From assembly GCA_002448875.1 (NCBI GenBank), contig DKAS01000114.1, positions 1,249-21,151 of the forward strand: a stretch of DNA of 19,903 nt, given 5' to 3'. Under the pieces are notes generated by a model. It worked only from the letters and a program-made list of their open reading frames with translations. It was not told where the DNA came from and searched no databases. The translations under genes were made by a program, and so were the position numbers. The DNA comes from Proteobacteria bacterium UBA6920. GTDB lineage: Bacteria; Pseudomonadota; Gammaproteobacteria; SG8-11. Of this stretch, positions 8,425-16,865 are shown piece by piece; positions within the stretch are counted from its first letter, which is position 1; every line of letters starts with the position of its first letter.

Positions 8425-8952
8425 ACAAGGCGCTTGATCCGCAAAGTTCGATACGTATCGTTGCGAATTGGGCGTTGAATCCCAAATGTAAAAAACGGCG
8501 ATGAGCGAAACATCTGTTGCAGGCAACGATACAAAATATTAAGTCAGCTTTCAGATGACTCTCGCAGTATCCGTCTGGCTGGCGAGTAAGCTGCGATATT
8601 CGCCGGCAGGGGAGTAAGCGATGCTTCAATCGGGAAGTGTCATGCAAAACAAAATTCCAGGAACGAATAAACTTGCGTGCAGCGCCGGCGTTGCGCTTGC
8701 CTGCTTTTCCGGACTAGAAAAACAACAATCCATTCCTGCGCCGATGTGGTGCCAAAATCCCCATAGAACGATGTCGAACCGCCATAAATTGTTTGCGTAT
8801 TGCTCAGTGATGCAACATCCAGCAGTATATCCAAGTCATGCAGTTGGTAAATCAACGCAAGAAAATTCGCTGCGTATGCGGTGTGCGCGCAAGCGTGCGT
8901 TGCGAAAACAAGAATATTTTCCGCTAAAACAAACGAGGAGAGGGTTGTGGGT

Positions 8953-10170
8953 ATGGCCACATATATGTGTATGCGAGGTGTCAACAAAGGGTCGTTAGCC
9001 AGGATAGTCAATTATCTGCTCGCCGCGGCGCTGGTATTTGCCGCGTCACTGGCGCATGCCGGGCCGCGCGAGCAGGCAAAACGCATGTATGACAGGTTGC
9101 TTGGCGTGCCGCCGCCGGAAAGCGTGCTCAGCGCCATGGCAACGCAAATTGCCGCTGGCGATGCTGTCGGCGCGGCAAATACGGCATTGGCCAACAGCAT
9201 TTTTTATAATACGACGTTGAAAAATTTCTTCACGCCGTGGACCAACGAGGCGGAAACATCGCACGCCCCGCTCAACGATTACTCGGCGACGCTGATAGGT
9301 ATGGTGCGCGATGATGTGCCTTTCAATCAGGTGCTGACCGAGGATATCGTCTACATCGGCTCGAGCGACGCGGTGGCGACAGCCTACGCGCAAACCAACA
9401 ACGATCACTATGCGCAGCTGGAAAGCAGTCAGGTCGACCTGAGCAGCAACGCCAACCTTATTCGCACTACCCAGTCTTCACTGCCCGGGGCCACCCTGAC
9501 TGCCGAGCAGACCGCAGGCGTGATGACGACGCGCGCTTTCGGCGAGGCATTCGTGCGCATGGGAACCAACCGACGCGCGGTGCGTTACGCGTTCAAAACC
9601 TTTCTCTGTCGTGACATGGAGGATGTGCACGATGTCACCCGCACCCCGGATCGGGTGCGTCAGGACGTGTCGCGCAGTCCGGGGGGCGATAGTTCGATCT
9701 ATCTGAATCAGTGCGTCGGTTGTCACGCCGGCATGGATCCGTTGACGCAGGCTTTTGCCTATTATGATTTCGCCGAGCAAACGGCCGGCGCCGGCGAGCA
9801 ATTGTTGATGACGCCCGGCACGGTGCAGAAAAAGAATCTCATCAATGCCAATAATTTCCCCGCCGGTTATGTCGTCGACAGCGATCGCTGGGACAATTAC
9901 TGGCGCAAGGGGCCCAATGCCGCGCTGGGCTGGGATGGCTCGCTGCCAACTGGAGGCAACGGTATCAAATCATTGGGCCGGGAACTGGCGGCAAGCGAGG
10001 CCTTTTCCCAGTGCCAGGTGCAGAAAGTGTTTCGCTTCACTTGTTTTCGCGATCCTGCTTCACAGGCCGATTCCGATGCGATCAATCGCATCGTCGGCGT
10101 GTTTAAGAGCAGCAATTACAGCATGAAGCGTGTGTTCGCCGAATCGGCGGCTTATTGCCGCGGCGATTGA
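8953..10170 (+). CDS. Exported single-haem protein with DUF1588-like CxxCH/MDP region
   Basis: 405 residues from the ATG at 8953. Purine-rich GAGGAGAGGG precedes it; a GTG at 8947 is a possible alternative, and the frame is open further upstream. Residues 1-36 are a Sec signal ending AHA|GPREQ. A CxxCH motif lies at residues 254-258 in CVGCHAGMDP, followed by FAYYDFAE. Before it come TTRAFGEAFVRMGTNRRAVRYAFKTFLCRDM-type residues. This arrangement (a helix with R/G/T-rich turn, a conserved 'LC', then C-x-x-CHxxMDP) resembles the C-terminal cytochrome domains DUF1588/DUF1585 of planctomycete-type secreted proteins. It is first in an operon with the LamG lipoprotein 59 bp downstream and the DUF1501-like protein. 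A periplasmic haem redox or scaffold role is inferred. I do not recognise a named homologue. Confidence 0.8.
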   Translation: MATYMCMRGVNKGSLARIVNYLLAAALVFAASLAHAGPREQAKRMYDRLLGVPPPESVLSAMATQIAAGDAVGAANTALANSIFYNTTLKNFFTPWTNEAETSHAPLNDYSATLIGMVRDDVPFNQVLTEDIVYIGSSDAVATAYAQTNNDHYAQLESSQVDLSSNANLIRTTQSSLPGATLTAEQTAGVMTTRAFGEAFVRMGTNRRAVRYAFKTFLCRDMEDVHDVTRTPDRVRQDVSRSPGGDSSIYLNQCVGCHAGMDPLTQAFAYYDFAEQTAGAGEQLLMTPGTVQKKNLINANNFPAGYVVDSDRWDNYWRKGPNAALGWDGSLPTGGNGIKSLGRELAASEAFSQCQVQKVFRFTCFRDPASQADSDAINRIVGVFKSSNYSMKRVFAESAAYCRGD

Positions 10171-10229
10171 ACGCCACGCAAACACACGTTCATGGCTACG
10201 AAATAGTGAAAAATTCGCGGAGGTAAGTT

Positions 10230-12407
10230 ATGCAAACTGTTGCAGCGGTAAAATCCGGCGCCGAATCACCGGCGATTCACCAAGACAGCGGAGTCAGCAA
10301 GGCGATAGTCCGTTCGTTCATTATATTGGTTGTTTCCCTGGTGCTGGGCGCCTGTGATGTCGGGGGGGGAGCCCACCACGCACATGGTTCCGCCCAGGCA
10401 GGCAAGGGCGATGCTCCGCCGGTGGCGACGGCGGTCGATGACCTGACGGCATTCAAGCAGACGGTCTATGTCGAGCTGGTGGATTATTGTTCGACCTGCC
10501 ATGCCGGCAAGCCCGCCAGCGTGCCGGCGTTTTCCCATGCCGATGTCGCGGTCGCCTATGACGTGATAACGAAGAAAAATCTGGTCGATCTGCAGAATCC
10601 GGCGAAGTCGCGTATCGTGGTAAAGCTGACCCAGGAAAAACACAATTGCTGGAGCGGTGCCAGCAAGTGCGCCGACGATGCACTGGTGATCCAGCAGTCG
10701 ATCGAAGCCTGGCTGGCCCTGGTGGGGAAATCGCCGGCGGCGATCAATAGTCTGGATGCGCAAACGCTGCGCAGCGCCAGCACATCCTTCGCCGCCAGTG
10801 CCGGTAGCAGCGCCCTTAAGAAACGGGTGTCCACCGGTCTGCTCGCGCTGTATACCTTCCGCGAAGGCAGCGGTGTCATTATACACGACGTCAGCGGCGT
10901 TGCGCCGGCCATGGATCTTACCCTTAGCGGCATGGAGTGGTTGCCCGGGCAGGGTGTGAAAAATGTGTCTGGCATGGCGATATCCACCGTGACCGACAGC
11001 GTCAAACTGTTCGATGCCATTGCCGGATCCGGTGGCAGCGGTCAATACACCGTGGAAGCCTGGCTGGTGGCGGACAACACAACACAAAATGGTCCGGCGC
11101 GCACGGTCACCTATGGTATCGATACCGGCAATCGCAATTTCATGCTGGGGCAGGCCGCGGCCGAGTGGGCATACCGCAATCGCAGTCTGGCGGCCGGCAT
11201 TACCGCCAATGGATCTCCCAATCTGGTGACCAGCGGCGGCGCGGTGAAAACCGAGCTGACGCACGTGGTCATGACCTTCGAGCAAACCAATGGCCGCAAG
11301 ATCTATCTCAATGGCGCCGACACCGGGCTGGTCGATCCCCAGGGGCCGGGCGCCATGAGTAACTGGAACAACACCTATCCGTTCGTGGTCGGCAACGAAA
11401 AAACCAATGACAGGCTGTGGAAGGGCGAGATCTATCTGGTGGCGGTATACCGCAGCGCGCTGAGCGCCGCAGAGGTGAAGCAGAATTTCGACGCGGGCTT
11501 CAAGGATCGCACCGTGCTCAGTTTCGATATCGGCGGCTTGTCGGGGGTGGCGGGCAGCACTATCGTTATCGAGGCCGGCGAAATCGACAAAGCCAGCTAT
11601 GTTTTCACCAATCCCACCTATATCGGTCCGCAACCGGAGAATCTGTTGATCCAGGGCATGCAGATCGCGATCAACGATACCTTACCGGCCGTTGGCCAGG
11701 CCTACCGCAATGTGGACGTAACCGTCAACGCCGCGGAGCAGCTGCTGTCGCCCATCGGCACGGTGATGGCCAAGGACAAGGGTAAGGATAGTGACAGTTT
11801 CATGCTGGTATTCGCCGCCATCGGCACGAAAACCAATATTCTGTCGGAACCGGCGCCGGCGGCGCTGGCCTTGATCACCGATGAGCGCAGCGTGGTGCCG
11901 GATGCCGGTGTGCGTACCTTCGACCAGATCAATGACACCATGTCCACGCTTACCGGGGTGGCGCAGTCCACCGCGGCGGTGGTTACGGTGTTCAACCAGA
12001 TCAATCAGGCCCTGCCTGGTGGCAGCAATATCATGAGCTTCCTGCCGGCGCAGCAGATCGCCATCGCCAAGCTGGCCACCGAATACTGCAATGCCATGAC
12101 CGATAACACGACGCTGCGCAACAATTTCTTTGGCTCCAGTCCGGCGGCATTCGAGTTCGGTTCCGTGGTCAGCACCGCATTTGGCAGTCAGGCGAAGAAG
12201 GATCGCATTACCAATGCGCTCATTTCCGGGATGATTGGCGTCAATCTGGCCAGTCAGCCGACGCAGAGCGAAGCGTACAACAGTATAAACTCGCTGCTTA
12301 ACGACCTGATCGCGGCCAATCCCGCGGGCGACGCCACCCGTACTCGCGCCATCGTCAAGGGCGCCTGTACCGCCGTGCTCAGCAGCGCGGCGCTGATGGT
12401 GCGTTGA
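10230..12407 (+). CDS. Lipoprotein with CxxCH haem site and LamG-like domain
   Basis: 725 residues. The start is firm: ATG with GGAGG at 10219-10223. A signal ends in the lipobox LVLGAC with the lipid-bearing Cys at residue 42. A short cytochrome-like domain (about 72-165) has CSTCHAG at 87-93, then NPAKSRIVVKLTQEKHNCW and a final IEAWL helix, the pattern of PSCyt1-like surface cytochrome domains. Residues about 205-425 look like a LamG/concanavalin jelly roll (GLLALYTFREGSGVIIHDVSG, KIYLNGADTG, LWKGEIYLVAVYRSALSAAEV). Residues 430-550 are beta-rich. From about 555 the C-terminus is helical (NQALPGGSNIMSFLPAQQIAIAKLA) and unrecognised. It may bring carbohydrate or surface binding to the operon. 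It lies between the haem protein and the DUF1501-like gene, 43 bp before the latter's start. Confidence 0.85.
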   Translation: MQTVAAVKSGAESPAIHQDSGVSKAIVRSFIILVVSLVLGACDVGGGAHHAHGSAQAGKGDAPPVATAVDDLTAFKQTVYVELVDYCSTCHAGKPASVPAFSHADVAVAYDVITKKNLVDLQNPAKSRIVVKLTQEKHNCWSGASKCADDALVIQQSIEAWLALVGKSPAAINSLDAQTLRSASTSFAASAGSSALKKRVSTGLLALYTFREGSGVIIHDVSGVAPAMDLTLSGMEWLPGQGVKNVSGMAISTVTDSVKLFDAIAGSGGSGQYTVEAWLVADNTTQNGPARTVTYGIDTGNRNFMLGQAAAEWAYRNRSLAAGITANGSPNLVTSGGAVKTELTHVVMTFEQTNGRKIYLNGADTGLVDPQGPGAMSNWNNTYPFVVGNEKTNDRLWKGEIYLVAVYRSALSAAEVKQNFDAGFKDRTVLSFDIGGLSGVAGSTIVIEAGEIDKASYVFTNPTYIGPQPENLLIQGMQIAINDTLPAVGQAYRNVDVTVNAAEQLLSPIGTVMAKDKGKDSDSFMLVFAAIGTKTNILSEPAPAALALITDERSVVPDAGVRTFDQINDTMSTLTGVAQSTAAVVTVFNQINQALPGGSNIMSFLPAQQIAIAKLATEYCNAMTDNTTLRNNFFGSSPAAFEFGSVVSTAFGSQAKKDRITNALISGMIGVNLASQPTQSEAYNSINSLLNDLIAANPAGDATRTRAIVKGACTAVLSSAALMVR

Positions 12408-12450
12408 GTGGGTTGGGCAATCGGCAAACTAATTCGAAGAGGTGATTATC

Positions 12451-13950
12451 ATGGGTAAGAAAAAAGACATTCGTAGTGGCGGCAATACTCCTTATTTTCA
12501 TCAGAGCCATGCGCGGCCGCTCAGCCGGCGGGAGTTTCTCGGTCAGGGATTCATCGGCGGCCTGGGGCTGGCGCTGGGCCCGTCGCTGCTGGGATTGTTC
12601 GGCAACAGCACGGACGCCTATGCGGCCGCGGCCGAGTGTGGCATCGCCGTTCCGACGGGCATGAGCAGCCGCATTCCGTTCATGGCGTTTGATCTGGCTG
12701 GTGGTGCCAATATCGCCGGTTCCAATGTGCTGGTGGGCAAGCAAGGCGGCCAGCTCGATGCGCTGGACGCCGCCGGGTACGTGAAACTGGGGCTGCCCAC
12801 CGGCATGCATCCCACCGACAGCGCGCAAGTCAACAGCGAGCTGGGCGTGCTGTTTCATGCCGACAGTGCGCTGCTGCGCGGCATCAAGGACAAGGCCGCG
12901 GCGGCCACCCTGGCCGGGGTCAACGGCGCGGTGTTCTGCGCCCGCTCCAACGACGACACCCAGAACAATCCGCACAACCCGATGTATGGCATTGCCAAGG
13001 CCGGCGCCGCCGGCGCTCTGGTGACCCTGGTCGGCACGCGCAGCAGTGTGTCCGGCGGCAATTCGGTGGCGCCGGCGTCGCAGATCGACGCCACCCTGCA
13101 ACCCACCAAAGTCGCGACCGCCTCGGATACCCGCGGCCTGGTGGATACCGGCAAGCTGGCGACCCTGCTCGGCAGTGACGGATCGGTGCGGGTGATGCAG
13201 GCTATCGAAAGTATCAGCGCCGCCAAGGGCAGCAAGCTCAGCGAGGCGGAAATCGTCAAGACCATGCTCAATTGCGCATACAGCGGCACCACGGAAAAGG
13301 TGCAGCAATACGGTAACCCGGATGTGCTCAATCCCACTCTGGACACGGATATCACGACGATATTTCCCAATCAGCTGGGCGACGGCGACTTCATCAAAAC
13401 CGCGGCGATCATGAAGCTGGTGGTCAACGGCTTTGCCGGCGCGGGCACGGTGCAGTTCGGCGGTTATGACTATCATACCGGCAACCGCTCCGCCGGCGAG
13501 CTGAAGGATTTCAAGGCAGGGCAGGCGATAGGCGCGGCGCTGCAGTACGCAGCGGTGCTGGGCAAACCTTTGATGATCTATGTGTTCAGCGACGGTGCGG
13601 TATCCAGCAACGGCAAGATAGACGCCAGCACCGATGGCCGCGGCAAGGGCGTATGGACCTCCGACAACGGCACCTGCGCGGCTGCGCTGATGCTGGTTTA
13701 CAGCCCCACCGCCCGCCCGCGCTTGCTCAGCGCCGCTGCCCAGCAGATCGGCTACTACCGCGCCAACGGCTCGATCGAGACCTCGGCCACTGCGGTATCC
13801 AACAACGTGCAGCAGCTGGCCGAAGCAGTGGTGTTGAACTACCTGGCGCTGCACAATGACCAGGGGCGTTTCGCTCAGGTGCTGCCCACCCAGGGGCTGG
13901 GACCGTCCAGTGGCTGGGATCAATACATAGCGTTCCAGTCCATCGTTTAG
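12451..13950 (+). CDS. Tat-exported DUF1501-like protein (alkaline-phosphatase-superfamily fold)
   Basis: 499 residues from the ATG at 12451, chosen because AGAGG lies 8 nt upstream; a GTG at 12442 overlaps that site. A twin-arginine signal SRREFL (residues 25-30) precedes a hydrophobic stretch ending near NSTDAYAAAA. The motif GGYDYHTG (337-344) corresponds to the GG-[FW]-DTH signature of DUF1501 proteins, which have an alkaline-phosphatase/sulfatase-like fold, and KPLMIYVFSDGAVSS (about 373-387) takes the place of their SEFGR segment. That segment is divergent, so hydrolase activity is uncertain. Tat export implies folding, perhaps with metal, in the cytoplasm. In planctomycetes DUF1501 proteins pair with secreted cytochrome-domain proteins, which fits this operon. 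A hairpin terminator follows the stop. Confidence 0.82.
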   Translation: MGKKKDIRSGGNTPYFHQSHARPLSRREFLGQGFIGGLGLALGPSLLGLFGNSTDAYAAAAECGIAVPTGMSSRIPFMAFDLAGGANIAGSNVLVGKQGGQLDALDAAGYVKLGLPTGMHPTDSAQVNSELGVLFHADSALLRGIKDKAAAATLAGVNGAVFCARSNDDTQNNPHNPMYGIAKAGAAGALVTLVGTRSSVSGGNSVAPASQIDATLQPTKVATASDTRGLVDTGKLATLLGSDGSVRVMQAIESISAAKGSKLSEAEIVKTMLNCAYSGTTEKVQQYGNPDVLNPTLDTDITTIFPNQLGDGDFIKTAAIMKLVVNGFAGAGTVQFGGYDYHTGNRSAGELKDFKAGQAIGAALQYAAVLGKPLMIYVFSDGAVSSNGKIDASTDGRGKGVWTSDNGTCAAALMLVYSPTARPRLLSAAAQQIGYYRANGSIETSATAVSNNVQQLAEAVVLNYLALHNDQGRFAQVLPTQGLGPSSGWDQYIAFQSIV

Positions 13951-13960
13951 ACTGAGCAAT

Positions 13961-14033
13961 TCCCCTCCGGCAACCGCTGGCCGGAGGGGAGACGCAGAGC
14001 GTTTTTTCCCTGCCGGCGTCTGCGCCGGCAGGG
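13961..14033. terminator. Double hairpin between convergent genes
   Basis: The first stem pairs TCCCCTCCGG (13961-13970) with CCGGAGGGGA (13981-13990). A minor ACGC-aga-GCGT hairpin leads into TTTTTT at 14002-14007, so the plus strand has a usable intrinsic terminator. The second stem pairs CCCTGCCGGCG (14008-14018) with CGCCGGCAGGG (14023-14033) around a TCTG loop. It has no T-run in either direction but lies just beyond the minus-strand cytochrome stop. Confidence 0.65.
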
Positions 14034-14042
14034 AAGTTACCG

Positions 14043-14573
14043 TCAGGGCAGCGCCTGTGTGGCCGCTTCGTTCGCCAGTTCCTGTTGCATTTTCCGCGTT
14101 TCCGCCGACCAGCGGCTTTTGATGTACGCCAGCACCGCCCAGATATCTGTGTCCCGCAAGGTGTCGCCCCAGGCCGGCATGTCTGTGGCGTAGTCCGGCG
14201 GCGCGTACGGCGGTACCAGACCCTGCTTGATGATGCCGAACAACATGGCGTCGGGGTGATGCCAGGTATGGCCGCTGGCGTCGTGCGGCGGCGCGGGCAG
14301 TTTGCCATCGGCCTTGCGCTGGCGCCAGTTGGGCTGGCCCTGCAGATCGACACCGTGACACAGAGCGCAGAAGCGCTGGTAAATGTGTTTGCCGCGTTGC
14401 ACCTGTTGCGCATTGTCGGGGTCGGCCTGCGGTGCCGGTCCGGCCCAGGCCGCTGCCGACAGCAGGCAGAGCAGGCCGGTAAGCACGCGGCGGACGTGCG
14501 GCACGGCATAACTGTCTACCGCCCTGCGGGTCGTCGGTGAGTCAGGTAATATTATCCAGAGACTGGGTCGCAT
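14043..14573 (-). CDS. Secreted class I cytochrome c
   Basis: Up to 176 residues. The CxxCH motif is CALCHG (C69, C72, H73), and the probable sixth ligand is M132 in TDMPAWGDTLRDTDIWAVLAYIKSRW, the usual C-terminal helix of monohaem class I cytochromes. The signal peptide (VRRVLTGLLCLLSAAAWA|GPAPQ) begins only near residue 24. Translation may therefore start at the GTG at 14504 rather than the ATG at 14573; neither has a good ribosome-binding site. It is a periplasmic electron carrier, partner unknown. The sulfotransferase gene lies 75 bp upstream on the same strand and may share its transcript. It converges on the DUF1501 operon, to which it could be functionally related. Confidence 0.88.
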   Translation of the reverse strand: MRPSLWIILPDSPTTRRAVDSYAVPHVRRVLTGLLCLLSAAAWAGPAPQADPDNAQQVQRGKHIYQRFCALCHGVDLQGQPNWRQRKADGKLPAPPHDASGHTWHHPDAMLFGIIKQGLVPPYAPPDYATDMPAWGDTLRDTDIWAVLAYIKSRWSAETRKMQQELANEAATQALP

Positions 14574-14648
14574 ATCGTCAATGCCTGAGCAATCGCTATG
14601 TTCGAGAGGCGAGCGCGCCTCACGGCCGTTCGGCTGCAGTTGATGATA

Positions 14649-15548
14649 TCAAGGTGACTGGCGCTGCCGCCAGTGCGACGGCTCCGTTGCCGGGGCCGAC
14701 CTCGTCGGGCTTGCGGCGGTCAAGCCGAAGTAGTCCAGACAGTCAGGGGTGAGAAATTCACGCGCCGTTTGCCGAATTATTCTTTCATGGCGCGGGGCCA
14801 GCAGGCCGTCGTAGTCGCCATTGCCGCCGCGGCGGATAAAGGTGCCGGGTTTGAAAAACGGCCAGGTCTGGCCGCTGAGGCTGCCGAAGCGCCGGTTGTG
14901 CGCTTTCATCCAGGAAAACGTGCTATGCTCGATGATTTTGTTGCGGCGGAACGGATTGATGTCCCAGCCCAGAAACTGCTGCAGCTGATCGATGGTTGCC
15001 GGCAGATCGGCCAGCATGTCGCGGTAGTGCAGCCAGAGAATATTGCTCTGCAGACGATGCGGCCACCAGCTGGCGACGATGTTAAACCAGTCGGCCTGGT
15101 GAATCCAGGTCTTGAAAAACTGATCGAAGGACGCGGGGCGAACCAGGCCAAAATAGGCAATCGCCTCATCCGTCATGTTCAGCGCGTGATGATAAAAACT
15201 CACACAGCAATCCCTGGGGTCGCGGCAGCAGAACACGAAACGTGATCGGTTGGCGGATTGCAGCAGCGGATGCGGGCAGTGCGACTTGAAAATTCTTGCC
15301 GCTGGCATGGCGTCGAAACTTGCCAGCTGCTGGCGCCAGATCACACCGGGGCGGGGCACTTCCAGCCACGGTACCTCGCTGTCCAGGCAGGCAAAGGCGT
15401 CATCGCCACCGCTGCGCATCTGGTAAAGGATCTGCTGCAGCCAGGTGGTGCCTGACTTGGGCGCCGTGACGATGATGACGTCGCTGTCCCGTGCGTTGAA
15501 TCCACGGATGATATTGTTATCGAGAAATGGGTTGTTGGTCGAGTGCAT
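14649..15548 (-). CDS. PAPS-dependent sulfotransferase
   Basis: 299 residues from the ATG at 15548, which has AAGGGA just upstream; a longer open frame (to 15632) adds residues not typical of the family. A cytosolic-type sulfotransferase (Sulfotransfer_1) transfers sulfate from PAPS to a hydroxyl or amine. All key motifs are present: the 5'-phosphosulfate loop PKSGTTW (30-36), the likely catalytic His90 in IFKSHCP, the 3'-phosphate site CCRDPRDCCVSFYHH with R109 and S117, and the C-terminal RRGGNGD (239-245) equivalent to RKGxxGD. No signal peptide is seen, so it acts in the cytoplasm. The acceptor is unknown; small alcohols, lipids or glycans are possible. No PAPS-synthesis genes are in the window. 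Confidence 0.92.
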   Translation of the reverse strand: MHSTNNPFLDNNIIRGFNARDSDVIIVTAPKSGTTWLQQILYQMRSGGDDAFACLDSEVPWLEVPRPGVIWRQQLASFDAMPAARIFKSHCPHPLLQSANRSRFVFCCRDPRDCCVSFYHHALNMTDEAIAYFGLVRPASFDQFFKTWIHQADWFNIVASWWPHRLQSNILWLHYRDMLADLPATIDQLQQFLGWDINPFRRNKIIEHSTFSWMKAHNRRFGSLSGQTWPFFKPGTFIRRGGNGDYDGLLAPRHERIIRQTAREFLTPDCLDYFGLTAASPTRSAPATEPSHWRQRQSP

Positions 15549-16029
15549 GGTTCCCTTGCAGATATATCCTGGTGTAGTACTAAAGTATGGTTGCCGGCGA
15601 TTGTTCCTGATGGCCACCCGTGCCGCTGCCACGATAATTCAAGCAGAAAACGCGCCGGCGGGAAACAAGTTCCGGGCCCCGGCGTATTGTTGCGGTCTGC
15701 GGTGGCCGGACGCTTATCGCAGGTGTTTTGAATTAAAAGAATTTTTTCCTGGGTCGGGGTGGTCGCGGGGGAGGGCAGCGGCGGGAAAATATTCTTTAGT
15801 GTTGTCGCCGTCGACATATTCTGTCACGCGGATACGTTGTGCCACCGGCGTAAAATGTTCGTCCCTGTGCAGCAAATGGCGGTGCTGCCGACGGCGGGAT
15901 GCTAGCGACGTTTGCTGAGCGCCCGGTCAGGCTTGTTTTTGCGTCCGTCTGCACTCTATGATGGAACTATGCACCACCGACTGGAGTGCTTGCGTGATCC
16001 GGGCGAGTCCGGAACTTGAGGGTAGGAAA
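15549..16029. other. Divergent intergenic region between sulfotransferase and beta-barrel gene
   Basis: 481 bp without a supported gene. Open frames here lack ribosome-binding sites and motifs. It holds an 8-bp palindrome TAGTACTA near 15573, about 25 bp upstream of the sulfotransferase start, an A/T-rich stretch near 15730-15800, and the plus-strand promoter candidate described separately. Nothing else stands out. Confidence 0.6.
15933..15962 (+). promoter_or_regulatory. Candidate sigma-70 promoter TTGTTT-N18-TATGAT
   Basis: The -35 TTGTTT lies at 15933-15938 and the -10 TATGAT at 15957-15962, with an 18-bp spacer. Transcription would begin near 15969. That would exclude in-frame ATG codons at 15958 and 15961 as starts and fits translation from 16030. 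Confidence 0.5.
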
Positions 16030-16704
16030 ATGGCGTTCTTTAATTGCGGCGAAACGGCAGGTCTGCGATCGACAGGTGGGGCGCTGACGGTCGGTTTGCT
16101 TCTGCTGGTTTGTACTGCACCGGCAGTAGCCGGTGGCTACGGTCTCAGTTACGGCGGCGCCAACGAGCGTTGGGTGAAGGATAGCCGCTTTGGGGAAACG
16201 CACCACCGTCACGATATAAACTACAATTTCGTGCTGGACCCGTTTTTCGACAGCCACCATCGCAACAGCAGTCAGACCAAGATCATGGGATACCGCCTGG
16301 TCGTCGGTAATGAGGCCAGCTACAGCGACGAATACGGCGGCATCACCTTGCAGGGTACCTCGGTGGTGCAGAATTTCGCGTTTCGTCTCACGCAGACGGA
16401 TGTCTTCCGCCACTGGCTGGGCCCCCAATTGAGGCTGGTCCGCTACGAAGTAAATGAACGCAGTAACGGACAGCACTATACAGGGGGCGCCTTCGGCGGC
16501 AGTGTCGGCGTGGCCACCGGTTTTGATATTCTGCCACCCGGCCAGGTTGGCATCAGCCTGAGTTTTGGCGTACGCCGATCCAGTTATTGGGGAACGGTCC
16601 ACGCCACGGACGCCAATGGTTACTACTACAACAATGCGGTGGATATCGATCATCGTGCCAACGCGGTGTTCGCCGACGTCGCAGTGATTTTTCTGTCGCG
16701 TTGA
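16030..16704 (+). CDS. Exported protein, probable outer-membrane beta-barrel
   Basis: 224 residues from the ATG at 16030, preceded by GAGGGTAGG. The frame is open to 15958, but those codons overlap the predicted promoter. Residues 1 to about 34 are a Sec signal ending AVA|GGYGLSYGG. The mature protein alternates polar and hydrophobic residues in strands separated by Gly/Asn/Asp turns (KIMGYRLVVGNEAS, GPQLRLVRYEV, GGSVGVATGFDIL, QVGISLSFGVRR), and the last strand is VFADVAVIFLSR. This suggests a small 8- to 10-stranded barrel. It is rich in His and Tyr, including DSHHRNSS. I do not recognise a family. The propeller protein gene follows after 161 bp. Confidence 0.72.
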   Translation: MAFFNCGETAGLRSTGGALTVGLLLLVCTAPAVAGGYGLSYGGANERWVKDSRFGETHHRHDINYNFVLDPFFDSHHRNSSQTKIMGYRLVVGNEASYSDEYGGITLQGTSVVQNFAFRLTQTDVFRHWLGPQLRLVRYEVNERSNGQHYTGGAFGGSVGVATGFDILPPGQVGISLSFGVRRSSYWGTVHATDANGYYYNNAVDIDHRANAVFADVAVIFLSR

Positions 16705-16865
16705 TTTCGCCGCCGGCGCAGACCAGATCGCCCTCGCTCTCGATCCTTCCCGGTTCCACCTTAGCCACTCCGCCGCAGCGAGTGCTTCCGCCAGCACCGG
16801 AGATTCAAGAAAGCCTCAGGAATGCCGAGATTAATGTGTATTCCGCGCATATAGGGTGGTTAAGG

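Larger units (their letters stand above)
7892..8952. other. 1.06-kb divergent intergenic region without a supported gene
   Basis: It lies between the divergent starts of the beta-helix gene and the haem-protein operon. Base composition is more AT-rich than in neighbouring genes. Several open frames exist on both strands (for example 8070-8504 plus and 8640-9011 minus), but they lack ribosome-binding sites, domain motifs or plausible composition. It contains the 8-mer array described separately, a 10-bp palindrome CCGCCGGCGG at 8055-8064, and a small dyad CCTGTT-N7-AACAGG at 8066-8084 without a T-run. Promoters for both flanking genes must lie here, but none could be placed convincingly. For the minus gene, a TATATA-like box lies about 20 nt upstream of its start. 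Confidence 0.7.

Noticed and set aside
8070..8504. 144-codon plus-strand open frame in the divergent spacer
   Set aside because: It spans the repeat array, has no ribosome-binding site or motif, and its composition does not resemble neighbouring genes.
8640..9011. 123-codon minus-strand open frame upstream of the haem-protein operon
   Set aside because: It overlaps the signal-peptide region of the plus-strand gene and shows no domain or start signal. A gene remnant is possible but unsupported.
10266..11633. 455-codon minus-strand open frame opposite the LamG lipoprotein gene
   Set aside because: The plus-strand gene has a ribosome-binding site, lipobox, CxxCH and LamG features; the antisense frame has none.
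12379..14361. Long minus-strand open frame of 660 codons opposite the DUF1501-like gene
   Set aside because: It is antisense to a well-supported coding gene, has no recognisable domain, and reads as His/Gly/Ala/Arg-rich shadow sequence typical of GC-rich DNA.
14606..14621. Small hairpin GAGGCG-AGCG-CGCCTC after the sulfotransferase gene
   Set aside because: The stem is only 6 bp with no T-run in the direction of transcription, so it was not called a terminator.
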